From NCBI GenBank assembly GCA_002505355.1, contig DAUW01000135.1:1-10420 (forward strand): DNA of 10,420 nt. Reading direction: 5' to 3'. Under the pieces are notes generated by a model. That model worked only from the letters and a program-made list of their open reading frames with translations. It did no database searches and had not been told where the DNA came from. Positions within the stretch are counted from its first letter, which is position 1. Every line of letters starts with the position of its first letter. The position numbers and the translations under genes are program-made. The stretch comes from Euryarchaeota archaeon UBA229 (GTDB taxonomy: Archaea; Thermoplasmatota; Poseidoniia; Poseidoniales; Poseidoniaceae). Positions 1 to 6,319 of this stretch are shown here, piece by piece.

Positions 1-345
1 CCCTTGCACAGCAGTGAGATGTTCGAATAATTCAGCCTGTCCGTTACCATTGACCTCAACCTTTGCCATCAAAGGAAATGTCACACCGTATTTCTCACTG
101 GTAAAATCGCATATTTCTTGGTGATTACCCGGCTCTTGGCCACCAAATTGGTTACATGGAAATCCGACAACTAATACATCAGGCATGCTGGACACTGCCT
201 GCAGATTTGTGTAATGTCTGGTGAGTCCACATCGGCTTGCAACATTAACCACCAGCCACTTCTTGGTGGTCTCTGAGCCTAGTGACCGCAAGGTATGTGT
301 ATTGCCCTCCATGTCTAAAAACTCAACATCAAGCACATTTGCCAT
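1..345 (-). CDS. Glutathione peroxidase family thiol peroxidase, 3' end cut by window edge
   Basis: Reduces hydrogen peroxide or organic hydroperoxides, in this subgroup probably with thioredoxin rather than glutathione as reductant (family knowledge). The 115 visible residues carry the peroxidatic-site motif NVASRCGLT with Cys39 where animal enzymes have selenocysteine. They also carry GFPCNQFGGQEPG with Gln70 of the catalytic tetrad, then YGVTFPLMAKVEVNG. The C-terminal part with the tetrad Trp and Asn lies beyond base 1. The codon for residue 39 is TGT, so this is a true Cys enzyme. Cys79 (in EICDF) lies near the resolving Cys of thioredoxin-dependent homologues but about two residues early, so its role is uncertain. 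No signal peptide is seen, so it is probably cytoplasmic. The gene is divergent from the hydrolase on the other strand and has a TATA-like element about 27 bases upstream of its ATG, consistent with a leaderless mRNA. The family call is secure; the electron donor is not. Confidence 0.93.
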   Translation of the reverse strand, partial: MANVLDVEFLDMEGNTHTLRSLGSETTKKWLVVNVASRCGLTRHYTNLQAVSSMPDVLVVGFPCNQFGGQEPGNHQEICDFTSEKYGVTFPLMAKVEVNGNGQAELFEHLTAVQG

Positions 346-368
346 GGCCTAATTTACTTGTTGCATGT

Positions 369-376
369 CTTATACT
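369..376 (-). promoter_or_regulatory. TATA-like element of the glutathione peroxidase gene
   Basis: Read on the minus strand this is AGTATAAG, centred about 27 bases upstream of the ATG at 345. That is where an archaeal TATA box sits relative to a transcript starting at or next to the start codon. It lies inside the upstream part of the longest possible reading of the divergent hydrolase (ATG at 365). This favours the shorter hydrolase start at 425. Confidence 0.5.
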
Positions 377-424
377 GTCGTTTATCCCAGTAATCATGAT
401 AGGTCAGTGATAGTAGCGTCAAAC

Positions 425-1171
425 ATGGCTGTTGACCGCATGCAGTGGGGTGCAGAAAAGTGGCAATTTGCCGACCTGTATACACCTGATGTAGATTCTC
501 CTTACGCTTCCGAACACGGACTTCCGTGTGTGATGCTAATTCACGGTGGATTTTGGAAAGAAAAATATGGTCTAGAATTAATGAAGCCAATTGCGGAAGA
601 TTTAGCAGAGGCAGGTATTGCTGCATGGAATGTTGAATTCAAACGATGGAGTGAAGATGATGAAGGAGTATGGATGGATACTTTATCTGATGTCCTGCGA
701 GCTTGGGGTCAACTGGCCTTACTGCCTGGTATCGACATCATGAGATCAATGGTCATGGGACACTCTGCGGGAGGTCAATTGGCTTTGCTATTGGCAGCAA
801 AAGGCGAGCGTAAACCATGGTTAGCAATCGCTCAATCCCCAATTACTGATTTGGTGGGGGCAGACCATGCAAAACTTTCAGATGATGGTGATGCAGTGAG
901 GCGATGGATTGGATGTAGCCCTGAAGAGAATCCTGAGTTATGGTCTAATCTTAATCCAGTTGATAATCCACCAATGTCACCGGTGCTAATTATTCACGGT
1001 GAAGCGGATGAGGAGGTCCCTATATCACAGTCTGAAACCTACGCTAGAGTTATGACAGCTAAGGGCGCAGACGTGCAAAAATTGTGGCTTCCCGGAGACC
1101 ATTTCACCATAATTGATGTCGCCAGCGATGACTGGCTTGTCGAACTCAACGCAATTCTAGATTGGTTGTGA
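425..1171 (+). CDS. Alpha/beta hydrolase, kynurenine formamidase-like esterase
   Basis: Serine hydrolase of the alpha/beta fold. From the ATG at 425 it has 248 residues: oxyanion motif HGGFW at about 40-44, nucleophile elbow GHSAGG with Ser114, HGEADEEVP with a likely catalytic Asp near 195, and GDHFTIID with His226. HGGxW is the hallmark of arylformamidases (N-formylkynurenine to kynurenine plus formate), but related esterases and peptidases share it, so the substrate is open. No signal peptide is seen, so it is probably cytoplasmic. An in-frame ATG at 365 would add 20 residues that do not look like family sequence. I prefer 425 because MAVDRMQWGAEKWQFADLY resembles a normal family N-terminus, the longer start would leave only 19 bases to the divergent gene, and a TATA-like element of that gene lies in the extension. 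The SDR follows after 37 bases, with its own promoter-like element. Confidence 0.85.
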   Translation: MAVDRMQWGAEKWQFADLYTPDVDSPYASEHGLPCVMLIHGGFWKEKYGLELMKPIAEDLAEAGIAAWNVEFKRWSEDDEGVWMDTLSDVLRAWGQLALLPGIDIMRSMVMGHSAGGQLALLLAAKGERKPWLAIAQSPITDLVGADHAKLSDDGDAVRRWIGCSPEENPELWSNLNPVDNPPMSPVLIIHGEADEEVPISQSETYARVMTAKGADVQKLWLPGDHFTIIDVASDDWLVELNAILDWL

Positions 1172-1176
1172 CGAAT

Positions 1177-1184
1177 AATAATAT
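1177..1184 (+). promoter_or_regulatory. TATA-like element of the SDR gene
   Basis: AATAATAT centred about 28 bases before the ATG at 1209, in the short gap after the hydrolase stop. The spacing fits a leaderless archaeal transcript. No Shine-Dalgarno sequence is seen before the ATG. The SDR may therefore have its own promoter even though it follows the hydrolase on the same strand. Confidence 0.4.
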
Positions 1185-1208
1185 GTCATATGACATTGTC
1201 GGACTAAC

Positions 1209-2024
1209 ATGGACTTGCTTAACGATGAGTTTCCATTCGCAAAAACCGCACTCAGTGGCAAACATGCACTGATTTTTGGTGCGAGTAAAGGTATTGGTGC
1301 CGCAACGGCAAAAATGATGGCGATGGCCGGCGCTGATGTCACCCTGTGCGCTCGTAACGAAGATTCACTTGTCAAGATTGTAAGTCAAATAAACGAGTTT
1401 GCAACAGGAAAAATCTCTCATGCAGTAATTGACTTAGAGGACTTGGATGCTATCGATGGTCTGATTGAAAATTTATTGCAAAATAAGCCTCCAGTTCACA
1501 TCCTCATCAATAATTCAGGTGGACCTCCCGGAGGACCGCTACTAGACAACTCCGTGGTAGACTTTGATGCCCCATTCACTAGACATTTGCACGCCGCCCA
1601 CAAAATCACGAAATTATTAGTTCCACAAATGGAAGCGTCAGGCTACGGTAGAATAATCCAAATAATCTCTACCTCGGTTAGGGAACCAATTCCAAATCTT
1701 GGTTTATCGAACACTTTGAGGGGAGCAATGGCTAGTTGGGCTAAGTCGCTGTCGAGAGAATTACCCCCTTGTATAACTATTAACAATGTATTGCCTGGGT
1801 TTACTGATACCGAACGTTTGGGTAGTCTAGCGAATTCAATCAATCAAAAAACTGGCAAATCACTCGATGAAATACACGAAGGATGGATGGGACAGGTGCC
1901 GATTGAGCGATTAGTTGACCCAATGGAAACTGCATCTGCAATTACCTATCTAGCACTGCCCGCAGCTGGAGCCATCAGAGGAGTATCGCTTGCAGTTGAC
2001 GGCGGCAGGTTACGAAGTATTTGA
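1209..2024 (+). CDS. Atypical short-chain dehydrogenase/reductase (FabG-like) lacking YxxxK
   Basis: A 271-residue Rossmann-fold protein. The nucleotide-binding motif GASKGIG is at 24-30, NNSGGPPGG at 101-109 takes the place of the usual NNAG, and a C-terminal VDGG at 263-266 is typical of SDRs. The Ser/Thr cluster around 154-156 (STS) marks the catalytic Ser region. Where classical SDRs have YxxxK, this protein reads LSNTLR (166-171), so both the Tyr and the Lys are replaced. This matches a known group of beta-ketoacyl-reductase-like SDRs with an incomplete catalytic tetrad, often annotated as 3-oxoacyl-ACP reductase without biochemical proof. It is a cytoplasmic NAD(P)-binding protein; reductase activity should not be assumed. 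It lies downstream of the formamidase-like hydrolase and ends directly against the convergent DNase gene with no intergenic base. The fold is certain; the reaction is unknown. Confidence 0.9.
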   Translation: MDLLNDEFPFAKTALSGKHALIFGASKGIGAATAKMMAMAGADVTLCARNEDSLVKIVSQINEFATGKISHAVIDLEDLDAIDGLIENLLQNKPPVHILINNSGGPPGGPLLDNSVVDFDAPFTRHLHAAHKITKLLVPQMEASGYGRIIQIISTSVREPIPNLGLSNTLRGAMASWAKSLSRELPPCITINNVLPGFTDTERLGSLANSINQKTGKSLDEIHEGWMGQVPIERLVDPMETASAITYLALPAAGAIRGVSLAVDGGRLRSI

Positions 2025-2987
2025 TTATCGATAGAGGTCGAACCAAACCGGATAGTGATCAGATACGCTTGTATTGGTAATCGATGTATCTATACCCCAA
2101 CTTCCAACCAGCCTGCCATTTAGATCGTCAAGGGTGATAATTCGGTCATACGCGCAGTCTGTGGATGAGACTGTCGTGTCTGCAATATCATTCACTAGCC
2201 AATTATATTGCGGCTGACGTAACGGCGACTCCCACAACTCCTGTGCAGTTGCGTAACTACAATCTGCGTTTAAATCGCCTAACAGTATGACATCTGTTTC
2301 ACTAGAATCATTTTCTTGATAACTTTGAATCACCTCATGCAAAGCATCGATTTCTGCCAAAGCAGAAGCCGGTTTGGTGTGGATGGTAAATAGTGTGAAA
2401 TCGAATCCTGAACTATTACCGCTAGCATTGAGTAATTCGAATTGTGCTCGATATGGTTCCCGCTGAAAATAATCATTGGATGAATCATTGTATAGTTCAC
2501 CTTCACCTATTTCTCTAAATACACTGTGATTGTAGTAATATGCATACTGCTCTTGAGAAGACTGATCATCTGCTTGAGTTCCACTCCGCACGCTTAATGA
2601 CATATTCCAAAAGTTACCCGATGCATTATTTAATTCAGCCAAAAAATCGTATGGTACGGTTTCATCGATGTCTTTAATTTCCTGAATGGCGACTAGGTCA
2701 TACTGGAGGACAGTATCAACCAACTGAGTCACAACCTCTGGTTTACCCATCTTGGTTTTACCGAAAACCTTGATGTTAAAAGTGGCAATCCTAGCGACTT
2801 CTGAACGGTTCAATTGAGGTATTTCTCTACCGACAACCTCTTCTTCATCCTCCGGTTCATTCTCGGGTTCAACAAAGACAAAAACTGTGTTTTCCTCCTG
2901 ATGGACCATCAAATGGATGGTCATTGGTGCGAGTATCAGAATCGCTACCAAACTCAAGGCTTGAAGATAGCCATCCATTGAACCCAT
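2025..2987 (-). CDS. Membrane-anchored DNase I-like endonuclease (EEP superfamily)
   Basis: A 320-residue protein with an N-terminal hydrophobic segment (about 8-27) and a strongly acidic linker (38-50), then a complete DNase I-type domain from about 65. Recognisable elements are TFNIKVFGKTKM (Asn71), AIQEIKD (Glu103, metal), QREPYRAQF (176-184), FTIHTKP (His203), AEIDALHEV, GDLNADCSY (Asp238, Asn240), DTTVSSTDCAYDRI and SDHYP (Asp310, His311). Cys243 and Cys278 match the two cysteines of the structural disulfide of animal DNase I. The second, small disulfide of the animal enzyme is absent. The family cuts double-stranded DNA endonucleolytically using divalent metals. The anchor and disulfide argue for action outside the cell, perhaps on environmental DNA for phosphate and nucleosides (inference). 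Start: ATG 2987, with a TATA-like element about 25 bases upstream; a second ATG three codons in is possible. It is divergent from the TPR gene and abuts the SDR tail to tail. Confidence 0.92.
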   Translation of the reverse strand: MGSMDGYLQALSLVAILILAPMTIHLMVHQEENTVFVFVEPENEPEDEEEVVGREIPQLNRSEVARIATFNIKVFGKTKMGKPEVVTQLVDTVLQYDLVAIQEIKDIDETVPYDFLAELNNASGNFWNMSLSVRSGTQADDQSSQEQYAYYYNHSVFREIGEGELYNDSSNDYFQREPYRAQFELLNASGNSSGFDFTLFTIHTKPASALAEIDALHEVIQSYQENDSSETDVILLGDLNADCSYATAQELWESPLRQPQYNWLVNDIADTTVSSTDCAYDRIITLDDLNGRLVGSWGIDTSITNTSVSDHYPVWFDLYR

Positions 2988-3007
2988 GGTTGGTCCAAAA
3001 CGGTGTG

Positions 3008-3016
3008 CATTATCAA
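3008..3016 (-). promoter_or_regulatory. TATA-like element of the DNase gene
   Basis: Read on the minus strand as TGATAATGC, centred about 25 bases upstream of the ATG at 2987. This suits a leaderless or nearly leaderless mRNA. A second AT-rich block (minus-strand AATAAATCT, 3017-3025) lies about 34 bases from the start and is an alternative. The 85-base gap 2988-3072 must also hold the promoter of the divergent TPR gene, for which only a weak GGTTATT near 3043-3049 is seen. Confidence 0.35.
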
Positions 3017-3072
3017 GATTTATTGCTAGACAGATTGCAAGAGGTTATTCGTGTGATGATTGACGCAAAACC

Positions 3073-3909
3073 ATGAACGGGGAGGTCTCACCAGAGCAAG
3101 CCGAGCGTATCATCACGATGTTAACAGAAGGTGCAGCCATTGAAAATGTAAACACCCCATTAGCGTTAAGGCTAATTCCGCTAGCGGAGGAACTTGAAAA
3201 TCCAGATTTAGTAACACGATTACTTGACCACGCCGAAAAGTCAGCCGAAGATGATATTGAGTCTGGATGGGTAAAATTTGAAACCTTACGATTGAATAAT
3301 TCATCTGTTGATGACTTTGTTGAACTAGCAGCAACTGTTGAGAAACTCGAAGCGGGTAAACCGTTAGCTGCCGCTGTATTGCATCATGTTGGATTGATGT
3401 ATCTTGGCGGCGAACAGTTCAACGAATGCACCGTTTTTACCACCCGGTCAATGCGAATAAGGGAACAATTGGATGACCAAGCGGGGTTGGTGTATAGTTT
3501 AGCGGTGCTAGAGGCTTGCGAGAAACGACAAAACCAACATGATTCAGCGCTAGTTCACGGCACCCGTAGGCTCGAAATCCTGTCGCAATTAGACGACCAA
3601 GAAGGTTTGATGGAGTCAATGGCTGATGTCGCCCATACACAGGCCACCATGGGCAATTTCGATGCTGCGATTGACCTCTACAATCAGTCTTTAGAGTTGT
3701 CTAATACATTGGAGGATGTTTCCGGGCAGTTTGTTGCACGCTGGGGTCTGGCAGACATTTCTGAGATTCAGGGCGATTACCAGACAGCAATGCTACACCT
3801 ATCTGACTGTCTGCATGCTTTCATTGCCTTTGGTCTACCTGCACCAACACCAATCAGAGAGCGGCTTGATGCATTAACTAAACTTGAGAATCCACAAGAA
3901 GAGGAATAA
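3073..3909 (+). CDS. Tetratricopeptide repeat (TPR) protein
   Basis: A 278-residue, all-helical, acidic protein without signal peptide or membrane segment. From about residue 103 it shows repeats with a 40-residue period: 103-140, 141-180, 181-220 and 221-254. Repeated signatures include REQLDDQAGLV and SQLDDQEGLM exactly 40 residues apart, and GNFDAAIDLYNQSLELS and GDYQTAMLHL with the Gly/Ala/Tyr pattern of TPR helix pairs. The longer period resembles the TPR type of kinesin light chain and of regulatory ATPases rather than the 34-residue form. The first 100 residues are helical and may contain degenerate repeats. It is presumably a protein-binding scaffold; no catalytic domain is attached and its partner cannot be named. 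Start: ATG 3073 is fixed by an in-frame stop 9 bases upstream. It ends with an acidic PQEEE tail. The LLM gene follows after 51 bases, so co-transcription is possible but not shown. Confidence 0.85.
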   Translation: MNGEVSPEQAERIITMLTEGAAIENVNTPLALRLIPLAEELENPDLVTRLLDHAEKSAEDDIESGWVKFETLRLNNSSVDDFVELAATVEKLEAGKPLAAAVLHHVGLMYLGGEQFNECTVFTTRSMRIREQLDDQAGLVYSLAVLEACEKRQNQHDSALVHGTRRLEILSQLDDQEGLMESMADVAHTQATMGNFDAAIDLYNQSLELSNTLEDVSGQFVARWGLADISEIQGDYQTAMLHLSDCLHAFIAFGLPAPTPIRERLDALTKLENPQEEE

Positions 3910-3960
3910 TTTCCGCATCGATTATGGCCTAAGAGCGTCTGGCAAGGTTAGTGGCAGGCT

Positions 3961-5208
3961 ATGAAGCATGACATATTCTTCTCAATTAGTCAGACTCCAG
4001 ACGTCAACAATATTACGCCATCAGAACAAGAAATGTTTGAAAATTACTTTCAACAACTTAGACACGCTGACAAGTTGGGCTTCGGTGTTGGGTGGATTGC
4101 TCAAGCCCACCTGTCGACCGAAACCCAAAAACAAAACTCTGCTCCTGTGGTACCTCACTGGCAAGGAGAAGTTGGACTTTGCACCGATTTCCCACAACTA
4201 GCAATGGAAAGTTTCCGACAAACCAGTAACATCGAAATTGGTTCCGCTGTGATCAGTATTTTGGCTAGTGGAGGACCTATTGCCCAAGCTGAGCGAATTG
4301 CTAACACGGTACAATTTTTATCAATGCATGGGGATCAGCGAAAACTGTATGTTGGGTTCAGCGCCGGACGATTTGAGTTTATGGCTAGACCCTATGGCAT
4401 CAAGCCGAGAAATCCATGGGAACAAGCAGGATGGAAACCGCTGCGAGGTCTTATTTTCCTCGAAGCGAGTGAGATATTTCTCCGCCTCCTCAATGGCGAA
4501 ACAATATCCAGCAAGGACATAAGAGAAACCAAGCTATCACGCAACAACTTTCGCAGCGATGAAGAGTGGGAGATGTTCATAGCAGAATATCGCAAAGCCA
4601 ACAGTGCCGAAAACATCGATGAAGTAAAAATCCCCGCTCGCTACAATTTTGAAGAAATTTCTATTATTCCAAAACAGTGGAACCGCCGGCAGCTGCAACT
4701 AATTGCTGGGACTCACGACCCAGTTGCACAGATTTTTGTTAACACAATATCGCCGGTTCGTGTATTCAATCTGTCGATTACCTCCCCTGAGATTATCGAC
4801 CAAACACATCAGCGAATGAGGGAGAATTATCACCCCGAGGGTGGAGAATGGCTGCGAAGTTACATGCCTCGGACTAGTTTTGTTTTCATTAATGACGAGC
4901 CTGGTTTAACCACTGAAGAGCAGAGTCAAGCTGCTGCGTTAGAAGGAAAACAAGCACTACAAGCCTACTGGAATGCCTTGGAAGGTACTATCGATCCAGA
5001 TAAAGTTGCCAAAGCTGCTAACAACGCACTAATCGGCAACCCCGCTGAAATTGCTGAGCAAATTATCGAGAGGTTCCATCCAGCGGACACAATCATGGCA
5101 TGGTTTGATTTCTTCAACCATGATAGTGACCGAGTCTGTCGTAATATGACTGCATACATGACTAAAGTCGTGCCAATGGTCGAGAAGATGCTGGAGGATG
5201 TCGCATGA
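3961..5208 (+). CDS. LLM-class (bacterial luciferase-like) flavin-dependent oxidoreductase
   Basis: A 415-residue TIM-barrel flavoenzyme of the bacterial luciferase superfamily. It uses reduced FMN or F420 to hydroxylate, cleave or reduce a small organic substrate (family knowledge). Family features are ADKLGFGVGWIAQAH (36-50), the strand and loop GSAVISILASGGPIAQAERI (94-113) with the usual pattern of P-x-x-x-A-E before a helix, VGFSAGRFEFMARPYGI (131-147) and, near the end, ALIGNPAEIAEQI (356-368) before a last barrel segment with MAWFDFF. It is longer than the usual 330-380 residues because of a charged insert around 185-240 in the barrel. The cofactor cannot be decided by eye. Its stop overlaps the start of the asparaginase-like gene as ATGA, which implies translational coupling and a shared process. 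Upstream there is only a weak AT-rich block (GATTATGG, about 37 bases before the ATG) and no clear Shine-Dalgarno. Confidence 0.88.
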   Translation: MKHDIFFSISQTPDVNNITPSEQEMFENYFQQLRHADKLGFGVGWIAQAHLSTETQKQNSAPVVPHWQGEVGLCTDFPQLAMESFRQTSNIEIGSAVISILASGGPIAQAERIANTVQFLSMHGDQRKLYVGFSAGRFEFMARPYGIKPRNPWEQAGWKPLRGLIFLEASEIFLRLLNGETISSKDIRETKLSRNNFRSDEEWEMFIAEYRKANSAENIDEVKIPARYNFEEISIIPKQWNRRQLQLIAGTHDPVAQIFVNTISPVRVFNLSITSPEIIDQTHQRMRENYHPEGGEWLRSYMPRTSFVFINDEPGLTTEEQSQAAALEGKQALQAYWNALEGTIDPDKVAKAANNALIGNPAEIAEQIIERFHPADTIMAWFDFFNHDSDRVCRNMTAYMTKVVPMVEKMLEDVA

Positions 5209-6317
5209 GTAGCAAAGAAATCCCATCCGCAGTCAGAGAAGGCAAACCCGGAAGTTCAATGTATCCAGAATCCTCGCTTGGTGAGAGCATCGATGGGATT
5301 GATACTGGGCGTGAAGTTGATTGGGAACCGCTGGTTGACTATCGCAGGAATGGTGTATCTGAGACGACCATTCACGGAGCAGTCGCCTGGGCGCACGGCG
5401 ATGAGGTAATACACTCATTTGGTGGCAATGTCCTATGCTACGGTCGCTCCATGATGAAACCGTTCATGCTCAAGGCATTCACTGAGGAACTGAATGATGC
5501 AACTTGGGAACAAAAAGCCATCTCGGTAGCATCACACAATGGCGACACAGAACATGTTGCTGCCGCTCAATCACTGCTATCTGAGGAGGAATGGCCACTC
5601 ATGCTGACGCCGCTAGATGTTCCACTTATCCAATTTGGCAGACAAGTTAGGCGGCCTCGTAGATGGTATCATACATGCTCTGGAGAGCACTCGGCAATAC
5701 TGCACGGATGCCGTAAAAAAGGTTGGAACCGCGCCGGTTACACTTTACCCAGTCATCAGGTTTTCAAGGCTTATTTGGAACAAATTCGAACCTATTTGGG
5801 AACGGAATGGGAGCCTCTTAGGATTGCCAAAGATGGATGTGGACTGCCCACTGTGTCGAATACTGTGGCTGAATTAGCCCAGATCTATGCTGGCTTGGTA
5901 AGGGATAAGGACGATGATTGGATTTGGGAGGCGATGGTTAGACATCCTGACTTAGTCGGTGGTTTCAACCGTCTCGACTCAACGATACTCAAAGCTGGAG
6001 CAGGTCGGGTGATTGCTAAAGAGGGAGCGGATGGACTACTAGGGTTAGCCATTGAGCATGAGGATTACCCGAAAGGACTGGGAGTCGTGATTAAAATTGC
6101 CCACGGTTGGAATTCACAAGCTACTTGGTATGTCGCTAGAGCAGTTCTCGGAGTGCTGGGAATCGATTTGAGAAATCCATACCCCTTGCATCGGCAAAAA
6201 GCCTTCATCGTTCCAGGAATAGTTCCTCAAAAGTATGTTGAAACCCTCAGTAAAATCGACACATGGGATGAATGGGATCCTGACAAGGACCGATGGACTT
6301 ACGATATTGAGGTGTAA
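5205..6317 (+). CDS. L-asparaginase II family (AnsA/ReAV-type) amidohydrolase with altered zinc site
   Basis: A 370-residue member of the Rhizobium-type asparaginase family (beta-lactamase-like fold), which hydrolyses asparagine to aspartate and ammonia in its characterised members. Conserved blocks are RSMMKPF (Ser82-x-x-Lys85, nucleophile and base), SHNGDTEH (110-117), HTCSGEHSAIL (156-166), DGCGLPT (210-216), HPDLVGGFNRLDS (247-259) and VIAKEGADGLLGLAI (Lys272). By constant offset these match Ser48, Lys51, Cys135, Cys189 and Lys263 of the R. etli enzyme. The Lys138 zinc ligand of that enzyme (CSGKH) is Glu161 here (CSGEH). The N-terminus is about 34 residues longer than usual. The ATGA overlap with the LLM gene supports the ATG at 5205, though ATG codons further in exist. 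No signal peptide is seen. The company of oxidative catabolic genes suggests an amide or related C-N bond intermediate as substrate rather than plain asparagine; this is an inference. Confidence 0.88.
   Translation: MSSKEIPSAVREGKPGSSMYPESSLGESIDGIDTGREVDWEPLVDYRRNGVSETTIHGAVAWAHGDEVIHSFGGNVLCYGRSMMKPFMLKAFTEELNDATWEQKAISVASHNGDTEHVAAAQSLLSEEEWPLMLTPLDVPLIQFGRQVRRPRRWYHTCSGEHSAILHGCRKKGWNRAGYTLPSHQVFKAYLEQIRTYLGTEWEPLRIAKDGCGLPTVSNTVAELAQIYAGLVRDKDDDWIWEAMVRHPDLVGGFNRLDSTILKAGAGRVIAKEGADGLLGLAIEHEDYPKGLGVVIKIAHGWNSQATWYVARAVLGVLGIDLRNPYPLHRQKAFIVPGIVPQKYVETLSKIDTWDEWDPDKDRWTYDIEV
6309..6314 (+). promoter_or_regulatory. Shine-Dalgarno-like site deciding a TTG start
   Basis: GAGGTG, overlapping the last codons of the asparaginase-like gene, lies 5 bases before the TTG at 6320. 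It is one of the few good ribosome-binding sites here. With the family-like N-terminus it supports the TTG start of the aldehyde dehydrogenase over a later ATG near 6377. Confidence 0.5.
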
Positions 6318-6319
6318 GT

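Noticed and set aside
226..231. Selenocysteine at the peroxidase active site
   Set aside because: The codon at the catalytic position reads TGT on the minus strand, not TGA, so it is an ordinary Cys.
2025..2987. Exonuclease III / AP endonuclease assignment for the EEP-fold protein
   Set aside because: The motifs and the paired cysteines match DNase I far better than ExoIII, and the membrane anchor does not suit DNA repair.
3073..3909. TPR gene as a regulatory ATPase or transcription factor
   Set aside because: The 40-residue repeats resemble those in MalT-like regulators, but there is no P-loop, helix-turn-helix or other effector domain in the 278 residues.
3910..3960. Terminator or regulatory RNA between the TPR and LLM genes
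   Set aside because: The 51 bases contain no clear hairpin or T-run beyond short AT-rich pieces, so nothing can be supported.
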